DNA of 18,205 bases from Minisyncoccota bacterium (GCA_028276315.1 JAPYWP010000005.1:1-18205); one strand, 5' to 3'. Positions 1 through 7,864 are shown, numbered from the stretch's first letter. Made by a program: numbers and translations. The notes: generated by a model from the sequence alone, not told the origin.

Positions 1-932
1 ACTTCTTTTATCATTCTGGGATCATCTGGTTTTTTTATTGTTTTTATTTTAAAAACTCTATACTCATTTTTATTAAATCCAAAAATATTATTTTTATTTT
101 CCCAAACAATCATAACACCATAAGGAAAATTCATGTTCCAATGAGAAATATCATAAGCTTCTATTCTTTCTATTTTTTTTATTTTAAGTAACGCTTTAAG
201 ATCTTCAATAGCTTTAATATCATAAAAATTCAATTCTAATTTTTCATTTTCAAAAATAAAGCTTTTTTCTATTAAATCTTTTATTTTTTCAATTAATAAA
301 TCAAATTCTTCTTTTGATGCTGCAAATTCGCGCGCTTTTTCTATTTTACCCTTTAAAAAAAGTTTTATTGCTTTTATATTTTTTTTATATTTTAAAATTT
401 CATCTTCTTTTATTTTTGAATTTTTAATACAGCACCAGCCAGGGCATAAATTCATTTGAGCATTTATACATTCTCTTAGATGATTTTCTTTACAGGTGCA
501 AAATTGAAATATTTTTCTTATTGATTTTAATATTATTTTTAAAGTTTTTCCTTCAATAAATGGACCAAAATAATCAAAATTTTTTAAATTTGTTTTGTGA
601 GTAATAAAAACTTTATTTATTTTTTCTTTGCTTATGGCTACATAAAAATAGTTTCGATCATCTCTTAAAATTATGTTGTATTTTGGCTGATATTTTTTAA
701 TATATTCTGCTTCTTTTAAAAAAGCTAAAAGTTCATTTTTTAAAACAATATATTTTAATTTTGTAGCTTCTTGAAGTAAACTTTTAATTTTTAAGGAATT
801 TGAATTTTTATAAGAAGCTAATCTTTTTTTAAGATTTTTTGCTTTTCCAATATAAAGTGGAGTATTGCCTTTTAAAAACATATAAATTCCGGGAGATTGA
901 GGAATATTTTTTAAAATTTTTTTAAGCTCCAT
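1..932 (-). CDS. uvrC: Excinuclease ABC subunit C (UvrC), C-terminal part beyond the left edge
   Basis: Nucleotide excision repair nuclease that, with UvrA and UvrB, incises on both sides of a DNA lesion. I translated the minus strand: about 310 residues are visible from an ATG at 932. The N-terminal GIY-YIG domain is clear: GIY at 15-17, YIG at 27-29, Arg37, and the likely metal-binding Glu74 in the block EAEYIKKYQPKYN. The UvrC signature YFGPF lies at 121-125. Four cysteines (147, 155, 163, 167) fit the iron-sulfur ligand set reported for E. coli UvrC, with matching 8- and 4-residue steps for the last three. The UVR (UvrB-binding) helix near residues 195-220 is weakly conserved. The stretch IEAYDISHWN begins the RNase H-like endonuclease half, most of which is off the window. 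Transcription diverges from gpmI; the ATG is 6 bp from a TATAAT box, suggesting a leaderless message. Confidence 0.93.
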   Translation of the reverse strand, partial: MELKKILKNIPQSPGIYMFLKGNTPLYIGKAKNLKKRLASYKNSNSLKIKSLLQEATKLKYIVLKNELLAFLKEAEYIKKYQPKYNIILRDDRNYFYVAISKEKINKVFITHKTNLKNFDYFGPFIEGKTLKIILKSIRKIFQFCTCKENHLRECINAQMNLCPGWCCIKNSKIKEDEILKYKKNIKAIKLFLKGKIEKAREFAASKEEFDLLIEKIKDLIEKSFIFENEKLELNFYDIKAIEDLKALLKIKKIERIEAYDISHWNMNFPYGVMIVWENKNNIFGFNKNEYRVFKIKTIKKPDDPRMIKE

Positions 933-955
933 AAATTTATTATAATTAATTTATG
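930..955. promoter_or_regulatory. Palindromic bidirectional promoter of uvrC and gpmI
   Basis: Only 20 bp separate the two divergent start codons (932 minus, 953 plus). The centre is the perfect palindrome ATTATAAT at 939-946, which reads TATAAT on the plus strand (941-946) and on the minus strand (944-939). Each box lies exactly 6 bp before its ATG, so transcription from the usual position would start at or next to the A of the ATG. Extending the symmetry through both start codons, 12 of 13 base pairs match; only 938/947 break it. No good -35 hexamer is seen on either side. The promoter activity is inferred, the geometry is directly seen. Confidence 0.75.
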
Positions 956-2512
956 AAAACAGGAATTTTTCTTTTAATATTAGATGGTTTTGGAATAGGA
1001 GTAGAGGATCTTTCAAATCCAGTTTATTTAGCTAAAATGGAAAATTTAAAAGAATACTATAGAAAATATCCTTTTGGAATTTTACAAGCATCAGGGCCAA
1101 GTGTTGGAATTGGTTGGGGTGAAGCAGGTAATTGCGAAATTGGACATTTAACAATTGGATGTGGTAGAGCTATTTTCCAGGATTATGTAAGAATTTTAAA
1201 TCAAATAAAAGATGGAAGTTTTTATGAAAATAAAGTAATTAAAGATGCTGCAACTTTTGCTAAATTGAATAAAAAAAGAATTCACCTTTTAGGTGCTTTA
1301 AGTTATAACATACATGAGACGCCTCTTGATTTATGGAAAGCTATATTAGATTTTTTTAAAAGAGAAAATTTAAATGTTTTTTTGCATTTATTTGTAGATA
1401 ACTCATCTAATCAGAATTTTTTGAATATATTAAAAGAAATAGAATTCTTTTTAGATGAAAATATTAAAATAGGTACAGTTGTTGGTGGTAGTTATGCTTT
1501 AGATAGAGAAAAGAATTGGACTGTAAAAACTCAACAAGCTTTTAATTTAATAACTAAAGGAGAGGGGAATAAATTAAGTTTTGAAGAGTTTAAAAAATTT
1601 ATTTTAGATTCTTATAAAGATAAAAATTTTAAGCTTGAAAATATAAGGCCAACAATAATAGATCAAAATTCTGCTATTGAAGATTCTGATGTTTTGATAT
1701 TTTTAGATTTAAATGAAGATTCTATTTTACAATTAGCAAAGTCTTTTTTAGAAAGTGATGATAATTTTAATTATTTTAAAAGAGATTTACCGCAAGATCT
1801 TTATATAATTACAGTTACCAAATACCCCATTTCAAAGCCAAAATATAATATAAGAACAATTTTAGAAGAATTTAAAATTGAAACGCATCTTACAAAAGAA
1901 TTATTTTTAAAAGAAAAAAATATTTTTAAAATAACAGAAAGTTCTAAGGCTATTAATCTTAATTTCCATTTTAATGGTTATATTCAAGATCCATACCCAA
2001 ATGAATATAGAAAAATAATGCCACCTAGTGATATATTGCAAAATCCTCTTTTAAATACAATTGAAATTTTTGATAATATTATTCAAGGAATTTTAGATGG
2101 AATTTATGATTTAATTATTGCAAATATTGCAGCTACTGATCTTGTTGCTCATACAGGGGATATTAATTTAGCTATAAAGACTTTAAGAGAATTAGATGAT
2201 ATTTTAAAAGATTATATAGAAAAAATTATATCTTATAATTGGATAGTTATTTTAACTTCAGATCATGGAAATATAGAAAGAATGTTATATGCAGAAACAG
2301 GAAAACCCCAAAAAATACATGATCCAAATCCAGTACCTTTTTTAGTTATAAAAAGAGGTTTTGAAAGAGATAAAACTGAAGGACAAGTTAGATATCAGCT
2401 TAAAAATTCTATAGGTACTTTAGCAGATATTGCTCCAACAATTCTATGGTTTTTTGATATTGAAAAGCCAGATTGGATGCTTGGTAAAAATTTAATTAAT
2501 TTTATTTTTTAA
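953..2512 (+). CDS. gpmI: Phosphoglycerate mutase (2,3-bisphosphoglycerate-independent) homologue with altered active site
   Basis: Member of the alkaline phosphatase superfamily; 519 residues, close to the usual length of about 510. In the family it interconverts 3- and 2-phosphoglycerate in glycolysis. Metal-site motifs are present: D11 in LDGFGIG, D396 and H400 in ATDLVAH, D437 and H438 in SDHGN, H456 in KIHDPNPVP. H121 and K332 match conserved active-site positions. However, the catalytic Ser of the usual GNSEVGH motif is Cys61 (GNCEIGH, codon TGC at 1133-1135). The usual GRD pair is SS (151-152), the first Arg of GRYYAMDR is Gly179, and the usual RPDR/RADR block is replaced by LNED (253-256). 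It may be a divergent mutase or a paralogue with another substrate. Start is fixed by the ATG 6 bp after TATAAT. The 3' end overlaps the convergent Mur ligase by 21 bp. Confidence 0.8.
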   Translation: MKTGIFLLILDGFGIGVEDLSNPVYLAKMENLKEYYRKYPFGILQASGPSVGIGWGEAGNCEIGHLTIGCGRAIFQDYVRILNQIKDGSFYENKVIKDAATFAKLNKKRIHLLGALSYNIHETPLDLWKAILDFFKRENLNVFLHLFVDNSSNQNFLNILKEIEFFLDENIKIGTVVGGSYALDREKNWTVKTQQAFNLITKGEGNKLSFEEFKKFILDSYKDKNFKLENIRPTIIDQNSAIEDSDVLIFLDLNEDSILQLAKSFLESDDNFNYFKRDLPQDLYIITVTKYPISKPKYNIRTILEEFKIETHLTKELFLKEKNIFKITESSKAINLNFHFNGYIQDPYPNEYRKIMPPSDILQNPLLNTIEIFDNIIQGILDGIYDLIIANIAATDLVAHTGDINLAIKTLRELDDILKDYIEKIISYNWIVILTSDHGNIERMLYAETGKPQKIHDPNPVPFLVIKRGFERDKTEGQVRYQLKNSIGTLADIAPTILWFFDIEKPDWMLGKNLINFIF

Positions 2513-3826
2513 ATTTTCTACAGCTTTTAAAAATTCATCTCTCTCATTCCATTCAATTTTTTTATCTTTTAATACAATAAATGGTTCTGACCCCTTGACT
2601 AAGCTTAAAATAAGATCTCCTTCTTTACTATTTTTAACTAACCAATTTATAGCATCTCTTCTATCTAAAATTATTAGTATATCTTTTTTAAGATTCCATT
2701 TTTCAATATAATTTTTAGCTCCTTTTTCTATTTGTTTTGCTATCTCTAGGGGATCTTCATCTCTTGAGTTTATTTCAGAAATTACAATAACATCAGCATA
2801 TTTTGCACAAATTTCACCGAATAATGGTCTTTTCCATTTATCTCTATCTCCATCAGCTCCTATTAAAACTAAAATTCTTTTAGGATTATACATTTCTTTT
2901 ACTGTTTCAAAAACAGCTGTTATTGAATCAGGTGTGTGAGCATAATCTATCATAATTTTGAAATCTTTATCATAAATCAAATCCATTTTTCCAGGCATTC
3001 CTTTTATACTATTTATTGTTTGTTTTATTTTTTGAACATCTAATAAATTTAAAGAATAGGGAACACAAATTGATGCTAAAATATTATAAAGATTAAAAAA
3101 TCCTAAGAGGGGAGAAAAGAATCTTTCTCCAAATAATGTAAAATAAATTCCTTCTTTAGAAATTTCATAATTTATTGGTTTTATTTGGGCTTGAGATTTT
3201 ATTCCAAAAGATATTATTTTTAAATTTTTAAAGTTAGTAAAATAATGAAATTGATTATCATCTAAATTTGCTATTATTGTTTTTTCAACCCTTTTTCCAT
3301 CTAAAAACTTTATTTTTTTAGATTTAGCTACTGCTTCAAATAATTTTCTTTTTGCTTTTTTATAATTTTCAAAAGATCCATGTCTTTCAATGTGCTCTGG
3401 ATGAATATTTAAAAATACACCAAAATCAAAGTCAATAAATTTATGCCTCCAAAACATAAGACCCTCAGAAGTTACTTCTAAAACTGCTATTTTACAATTA
3501 TTTTCTTTTGCTTCTTTTAAAAATATATGCAAAAATCCTCTACCTGGCATTGTGTTTGTGGTTTTATTTACTTCTAATTTTTCTCCAAAACCAATAAAAT
3601 CAGAAGAACAAATTCCTGTTTTTATATTTAGATCATTTAAAATTTTATAAATTAAATAACAGGTAGTACTTTTTCCTTTAGTTCCAGTAACACCTATTAC
3701 AATTAAATCCCTTGATGGGTTTTTAAATTTTATATAATAGAAAAAATTAAAGATTAAATTTAAAATTCTTTGATAAAAGTTTCTAAAAAATTTTGGTGAA
3801 TATTTTTTTAAAATTTCTTTTATCAT
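2492..3826 (-). CDS. murE: Mur ligase, MurE-like (UDP-MurNAc-tripeptide synthetase type), lacking the N-terminal domain
   Basis: ATP-dependent amino-acid ligase of peptidoglycan precursor synthesis in the cytoplasm. The central ATPase domain has the P-loop GVTGTKGKST (45-54), EVTSEGL (117-123), and HPEHIERHGSFENYKKAKRK, with K159 in the position of the carbamylated lysine. The C-terminal domain has IDYAHTPD (293-300) and GADGDRDKWKR (323-333), most like MurE. The P-loop comes about 60 residues earlier than in typical MurE: the UDP-binding first domain is replaced by a short, hydrophobic and basic N-terminus (residues 1-40). The motif that reads DNPR in diaminopimelate-adding enzymes is INSR (352-355), so the amino-acid substrate cannot be assigned. 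The total of 444 residues is shorter than the usual 490 or so. The 3' end overlaps gpmI. An own promoter TATAAT lies 6 bp before the ATG. Confidence 0.82.
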   Translation of the reverse strand: MIKEILKKYSPKFFRNFYQRILNLIFNFFYYIKFKNPSRDLIVIGVTGTKGKSTTCYLIYKILNDLNIKTGICSSDFIGFGEKLEVNKTTNTMPGRGFLHIFLKEAKENNCKIAVLEVTSEGLMFWRHKFIDFDFGVFLNIHPEHIERHGSFENYKKAKRKLFEAVAKSKKIKFLDGKRVEKTIIANLDDNQFHYFTNFKNLKIISFGIKSQAQIKPINYEISKEGIYFTLFGERFFSPLLGFFNLYNILASICVPYSLNLLDVQKIKQTINSIKGMPGKMDLIYDKDFKIMIDYAHTPDSITAVFETVKEMYNPKRILVLIGADGDRDKWKRPLFGEICAKYADVIVISEINSRDEDPLEIAKQIEKGAKNYIEKWNLKKDILIILDRRDAINWLVKNSKEGDLILSLVKGSEPFIVLKDKKIEWNERDEFLKAVENLKNKIN

Positions 3827-3838
3827 CTAATTATTATA
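3827..3838 (-). promoter_or_regulatory. Leaderless-type promoter of the murE-like gene
   Basis: On the minus strand TATAAT (3838-3833) is followed by 6 bp (AATTAG) and the ATG at 3826. This is the same spacing as at uvrC, gpmI and rplQ. The box lies just downstream of the extra copy of the kinase tail. No convincing -35 is seen. Inferred from geometry. Confidence 0.6.
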
Positions 3839-3845
3839 TTCCACT

Positions 3846-3946
3846 AATTAACTCCTCTTTAATTGGTAGCAATATTGTAACAGTTGTTCCTATTCCTTCT
3901 TTAGATTCTATTTTTATTTTTCCTCCATGAAGATCTATTAGTTTTT
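3846..3946. repeat. Direct repeat copy 1 (101 bp): detached copy of the sensor-kinase 3' end
   Basis: Identical over 101 bp to 4056-4156, offset 210 bp. On the minus strand it encodes the last 32 or so residues of the kinase (from LIDLHGG to KEELI), but there is no kinase upstream: in that frame a TAA immediately precedes it. After the repeat the frame would end with SGI and TAA, unlike the IGK and TAG of the intact gene. It is either the original gene end displaced by a 210-bp insertion, a partial duplication, or an assembly join of two strain variants. Confidence 0.95.
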
Positions 3947-4046
3947 AAAAATTTTAACATATAAAGCAAAAAATCTTCGTTCGCTACCCCAAATTTATTT
4001 TTATAAACATCGCGCAACCTGCCCTTAAAAATATTTTAAATTATAA
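3947..4046 (-). pseudogene. Unidentified G+C-richer fragment between the two repeat copies
   Basis: About 100 bp of unique sequence between the intact kinase stop and repeat copy 1. It contains two G+C-rich patches (3979-3998 and 4009-4024) that stand out sharply in this AT-rich window. On the minus strand it is open for about 45 codons, beginning after a TAA and running into the repeat in a frame different from the kinase; part reads GRLRDVYKNKFGVANEDF then LLYMLKFLK. It has no ATG near its beginning (a TTG is possible) and I do not recognise the protein. It looks like a piece of a longer gene brought in with the rearrangement, but could be a short real peptide. Confidence 0.3.
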
Positions 4047-5378
4047 CTATTTTCCAATTAACTCCTCTTTAATTGGTAGCAATATTGTAACAGTTGTTCC
4101 TATTCCTTCTTTAGATTCTATTTTTATTTTTCCTCCATGAAGATCTATTAGTTTTTTGCTTATGTAAAGACCTAAACCAAAACCTTCTTTTCCTATTTTT
4201 CTAACATTACTTGCTCTAAAAAATCTTTTAAATAATTCTTCTTGTTCTTTTTGGGGAATTCCTATTCCAGTATCTTTTACTATTATTTTTACAAAATCTC
4301 CTTCTTGAAAATTTGAAATTTCTAATTTTCCTTCTGGTTTATTGTATCTTATTCCATTATCTATAATATTAGAGAGTGCTAAAAAGATTTTTGCTCTATC
4401 TCCCGGGATTTCAATATCTTTTAGATCTTTGATTAAATTTATTTTATTTATTTTAATTTCAGGCTCTAAAATATCTAAAATATCATTTATAACTTCTGCA
4501 ATATTAAATCTTGTAATATTTAAATTTAAGCTTCCAGATTCTATTTTTACTGAATTTAAAATAGTTTCTACCAGCCAAGTTATTTTCTTAGTTATTTTGC
4601 TTGCAGTATTTAAAAGTTCATTTTTTTCATTTTCTTGTAACGGGTTTTTGAGCGTCTCTAATATCCAGTTTATTTCGCTAAGAGGAGTTTTAAGTTGGTG
4701 CGCTGCAATATCATAAAATGCATTTTGATTTTTTTGATAAAGTATTTCTGCGGTTTTATCTTCTACAATTTTTAATTTTGTAACTACATTTTTTTCTTTT
4801 TCTAAAACAGGAACTGTCCAAATAACAAAATAAGTATCTGTTGGCTCTTTAAAATATACAAAGCTTATTTCAATTTTTTCTTCTGTTTTTCTTTCTAAAA
4901 TTTGTCCAATAAGAGATGGGAAAAATATTTGAGCTAGTGTTCTAAATTTTGCTGATTTTAACATTTCTGGCTTAACTTTTTGTCCAACAATCTCTTCAGA
5001 ACTAAGTCCAACAATATTGCAAAATTTTTTATTTACTTGAATTATAGTAAAATACTCATCATATATACAAAGACCTTGAGGAGTAATATTAAAAGCATTA
5101 AAAATTATTTGAGACAAATTTTCTGCTTTTAATTTTTTTTCAACAGCTTTTTTTAACACATCAACTAGAAAGAAAAATAAGGAAATATTTATTATTAAAG
5201 AGACAATTTTTATAAAAAGTGGAGCTTTTAAAAAAAATATAGCTAAAAAGTTAGCTAAAATTGCAAAAACAATTAATAATCCTTCTATTTGAAAATTTTC
5301 ATAGAGAAATTTAACTTTTTCTAATAAAATTTGAATTATTTTCTTTAAATTTTGTAAATTTAAGACTTGATTTCCCAT
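4047..5378 (-). CDS. Membrane-bound PAS-domain sensor histidine kinase (orphan)
   Basis: Two-component sensor of 443 residues. Two closely spaced membrane segments (about 33-51 and 54-75) leave almost no external loop, so sensing is probably cytoplasmic or in the membrane. A PAS domain follows (about 88-205). The dimerisation/phosphoacceptor H-box is AAHQLKTPLS with His227. The ATPase domain shows the N-box NIIDNGIRY (N337, N341), DTGIGIP (369-375), an FFRASN stretch (F-box-like) and GFGLGLYISKK (399-409). All catalytic motifs look intact. No response regulator is encoded nearby, so the partner must be elsewhere. The start overlaps the end of polA by 19 bp, implying cotranscription and coupled translation. 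The last 101 bp or so recur 210 bp downstream. The signal is unknown. Confidence 0.88.
   Translation of the reverse strand: MGNQVLNLQNLKKIIQILLEKVKFLYENFQIEGLLIVFAILANFLAIFFLKAPLFIKIVSLIINISLFFFLVDVLKKAVEKKLKAENLSQIIFNAFNITPQGLCIYDEYFTIIQVNKKFCNIVGLSSEEIVGQKVKPEMLKSAKFRTLAQIFFPSLIGQILERKTEEKIEISFVYFKEPTDTYFVIWTVPVLEKEKNVVTKLKIVEDKTAEILYQKNQNAFYDIAAHQLKTPLSEINWILETLKNPLQENEKNELLNTASKITKKITWLVETILNSVKIESGSLNLNITRFNIAEVINDILDILEPEIKINKINLIKDLKDIEIPGDRAKIFLALSNIIDNGIRYNKPEGKLEISNFQEGDFVKIIVKDTGIGIPQKEQEELFKRFFRASNVRKIGKEGFGLGLYISKKLIDLHGGKIKIESKEGIGTTVTILLPIKEELIGK
4056..4156. repeat. Direct repeat copy 2 (101 bp): within the intact kinase gene
   Basis: Exact match of 3846-3946. This copy is in place within the kinase coding sequence, encoding the end of the ATPase domain around residues 409-440. 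Mismatches begin at 4055 (C versus T at 3845) and 4157 (T versus A at 3947). The left break falls beside an A/T homopolymer, where microhomology recombination or misassembly would be easy. Confidence 0.95.
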
Positions 5379-7834
5379 AAATTTTTCCCTTCTTTAATTT
5401 TAACATTTAATTTTAAATTAATTTTAACTGGGAAATTTAATTTATCAATATTTTCCATTATATTTTTTATTTCTGGAATTATTTTTTCTTTAATATTATC
5501 TTTAATTTCAAAAATAAGTTCATCATGCCAGGGCAAAATTAACTTTACATCATCATTTAAAATTTGATTTAAATTTATTATTACAATTTTTAAAATATCT
5601 GCAGCTAATGATTGAATTGGAAAGTTTATTGCAATTCTTTCGGCCTCATTTTTTTCTCTTATATTTTGACTCCAAATTCCAGGGATCATTCTTTTTCTTC
5701 CAAAAATATTTTCTGAAAATCCATATATTTTTGCCTTTTCTTTAGTTTCATTTAAAAATTTAGCTAATGCGGGGAATTTAAGGAAAAAATTATTAATATA
5801 ATCTTTTGATTTTTCTATATCAAAGCCAGTTAATTTAGAAAAAGCATTAGGCCCCATACCATATAAAATTCCAAAATTAAGAGTTTTAGCAATGTCTCTT
5901 TTTGTCTCATCTTTAAAAATCTCTTTTGCTACTAAAGAGTGAAAATCTCCACCATCTTTTAAAAAATTTAAAATTTCTTCTTCATTAGATAAAAATGCTG
6001 CTAAAAATATTTCTATTTGCTTATAGTCAAAAGAAACTAAACTAAAACCTTCTTCTGCTTCTATTAATTCAAGTACTCTTTCTGCTCCATGTTTTGGTAA
6101 ATTTTGAAAATTTGGTTTAAATGATATTATTCTTCCAGTACTAGATAATGTTTGATCTAGATTTGTATTTATTCTTTGTTTTGAAGAAATTAAATTTTTT
6201 AGATAACTATTTAAAATTTTTGAGCACTCTTTCCATTCAATAATTTCGCTTAAAATAGGATGAGATTCTTTTATTTTATCTAAAATTTCTTTCTTTGTAG
6301 AAATAATTCCTGTTTTTGTTTTTATTTTAGGATTTTTTATTTTTAATTTTTCAAATAAAAGCCAACTTAATTGCTGGGGGGAATTAAGATTAATTTTTGT
6401 TCCAGATCTTAGATATATTTTTTTTTCCAAAATTTTTTTATTAGTTTTAAAGTAAATTATAGCTTTTTTAAGTTTTTTTTGATTTACTTTTATCCCGTAA
6501 TTTTCTATTTTTGCTAAAAGAGGTAATAATGGTTTTTCTAAATTTAACCAAATAAAATCAAAATTTAAATTTTTTAATTTTTCTGAAATTTTTTTATAAG
6601 CATCCTTAAAAAAGATTATATTTAAAATATCTTCTTCAAATGTATTATTTGCTACTATTTGAGATATTTTTTTATTATCAATTTTTTTAAGATCAGGATT
6701 TGTTAGCCAAAGACAAACTTTAAGATCAAAGTAATCCTTTATATAATTTTTAAGAATGCTTTTAAATAAATTTTTAGTATCAACGCCTACAAAAAATTTT
6801 TTTAAAAAAGCTATTGGCGGTATTTTTTGAATATTTAAATTTATAATTTTATTCTCTTTTAAAAAGAAAATTTCATTATCTTTTATTTGAAAGAAAATTT
6901 CATTTTCTTTATCAAAATCGTCAAAAGTTCCTGAAATTATTTGTGGTATTTCATTATTTTTGCTTTGAGAAAAATTTTTTTGAATTCTTTTTATTAAGCT
7001 TTTAAATTCAAATTCTTCAAATAAATTTAAAATTCTATCAAAATGGGGGCCTTTAAATAAAATATCATCTAAACTAATTTCAATTTTAACGTTTTTTTGA
7101 ATTGAAACAAGCTCTCTATATAAAAATATTTTTTCCTCGTTTTCTATAATTTTTTGAGCTAATTTTTTATCTATTAAACCTTTTTTTGCAACTTCTATAA
7201 TTTTTTCTAAATTTCCATAATTTTCTATTAATTTTTGAGCTGTTTTTGGTCCTATACCTTTTATACCTTCAATATTATCAGATGGATCTCCTACAAGTGC
7301 TTTATAGTCTATTATTTGATTTGGAAGCAAATTATATTTTTTAAAAACCTCCTTTTCATCATAAATTTTAATTTCTGTTATTCCTTTTTTCATTGTCCAA
7401 ACAACAACTTTCTCGTCATCAACAAGCTGTAAAGTGTCTAAATCTCCAGTTATTATAACTATTTTTTCAACTAAATTTTTTGTTTTTTCTGTAATTGTTC
7501 CAATAATATCATCTGCTTCATATCCTGGTTTTTCAAATATTTTAAAACCAAAAGCCTCAAAGAAATCTTTAGATTGTTTTATTTGGAAAACTAAATCGTC
7601 CGTTATTTTAGGTCTTTGAGCTTTATATTCTTTTAGTATTTTGTGTCTAAATGTTGGTTCTGGTCTATCATAGCAAACAGCACCATACTTTATTTTAAAT
7701 TCATTTAAAACTCTTAAAAGTATATTTGAAAGACCATAAAGAGCATTTACACTTCTTTTTTTAGAATCTGTTAAATTAGGCAATGCATGATAAAGTCTGT
7801 GTAAAAGAGCATTTGCATCAAATATTATTAACAT
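5360..7834 (-). CDS. polA: DNA polymerase I with 5' nuclease, degenerate proofreading domain
   Basis: Replication/repair polymerase that removes RNA primers and fills gaps; 824 residues. The N-terminal 5' nuclease (1 to about 285) keeps acidic residues in DANALLHR, GYEADDIIG (104-112), TGDLDTLQL (129-137) and GDPSDNI (182-188), plus the helix-hairpin-helix GIKGIGPKTA. The middle 3'-5' exonuclease region (about 300-430) lacks a recognisable DxE motif, so it probably does not proofread. The polymerase domain has motif A FDYKQIEIF (602-610), motif B with R646, K650, F654 and Y658, and motif C WHDE (769-772). Motif A differs from the usual DYSQIELR: Ser is Lys605 and the final Arg is Phe610. It lies 30 bp after tsaE and overlaps the kinase start by 19 bp. 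Confidence 0.96.
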   Translation of the reverse strand: MLIIFDANALLHRLYHALPNLTDSKKRSVNALYGLSNILLRVLNEFKIKYGAVCYDRPEPTFRHKILKEYKAQRPKITDDLVFQIKQSKDFFEAFGFKIFEKPGYEADDIIGTITEKTKNLVEKIVIITGDLDTLQLVDDEKVVVWTMKKGITEIKIYDEKEVFKKYNLLPNQIIDYKALVGDPSDNIEGIKGIGPKTAQKLIENYGNLEKIIEVAKKGLIDKKLAQKIIENEEKIFLYRELVSIQKNVKIEISLDDILFKGPHFDRILNLFEEFEFKSLIKRIQKNFSQSKNNEIPQIISGTFDDFDKENEIFFQIKDNEIFFLKENKIINLNIQKIPPIAFLKKFFVGVDTKNLFKSILKNYIKDYFDLKVCLWLTNPDLKKIDNKKISQIVANNTFEEDILNIIFFKDAYKKISEKLKNLNFDFIWLNLEKPLLPLLAKIENYGIKVNQKKLKKAIIYFKTNKKILEKKIYLRSGTKINLNSPQQLSWLLFEKLKIKNPKIKTKTGIISTKKEILDKIKESHPILSEIIEWKECSKILNSYLKNLISSKQRINTNLDQTLSSTGRIISFKPNFQNLPKHGAERVLELIEAEEGFSLVSFDYKQIEIFLAAFLSNEEEILNFLKDGGDFHSLVAKEIFKDETKRDIAKTLNFGILYGMGPNAFSKLTGFDIEKSKDYINNFFLKFPALAKFLNETKEKAKIYGFSENIFGRKRMIPGIWSQNIREKNEAERIAINFPIQSLAADILKIVIINLNQILNDDVKLILPWHDELIFEIKDNIKEKIIPEIKNIMENIDKLNFPVKINLKLNVKIKEGKNLWEIKS

Positions 7835-7846
7835 AAATAAATTTTA
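7835..7846 (-). promoter_or_regulatory. Possible leaderless promoter of polA
   Basis: On the minus strand TAAAAT (7846-7841) lies exactly 6 bp before the polA ATG, matching the spacing of the clear TATAAT cases. One mismatch from consensus in AT-rich sequence could arise by chance, so this is weaker. Confidence 0.35.
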
Positions 7847-7864
7847 ATTTAAAAAATTTTTTGT

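Noticed and set aside
3947..4046. tmRNA or other structured RNA in the G+C-richer fragment
   Set aside because: No acceptor-stem pairing or CCA end; an open frame explains the sequence at least as well.
4342..4716. Plus-strand open frame of 124 codons
   Set aside because: It lies wholly opposite the sensor kinase ATPase/HisKA region, whose motifs are clear; no promoter or family match. A shadow of AT-rich coding DNA.
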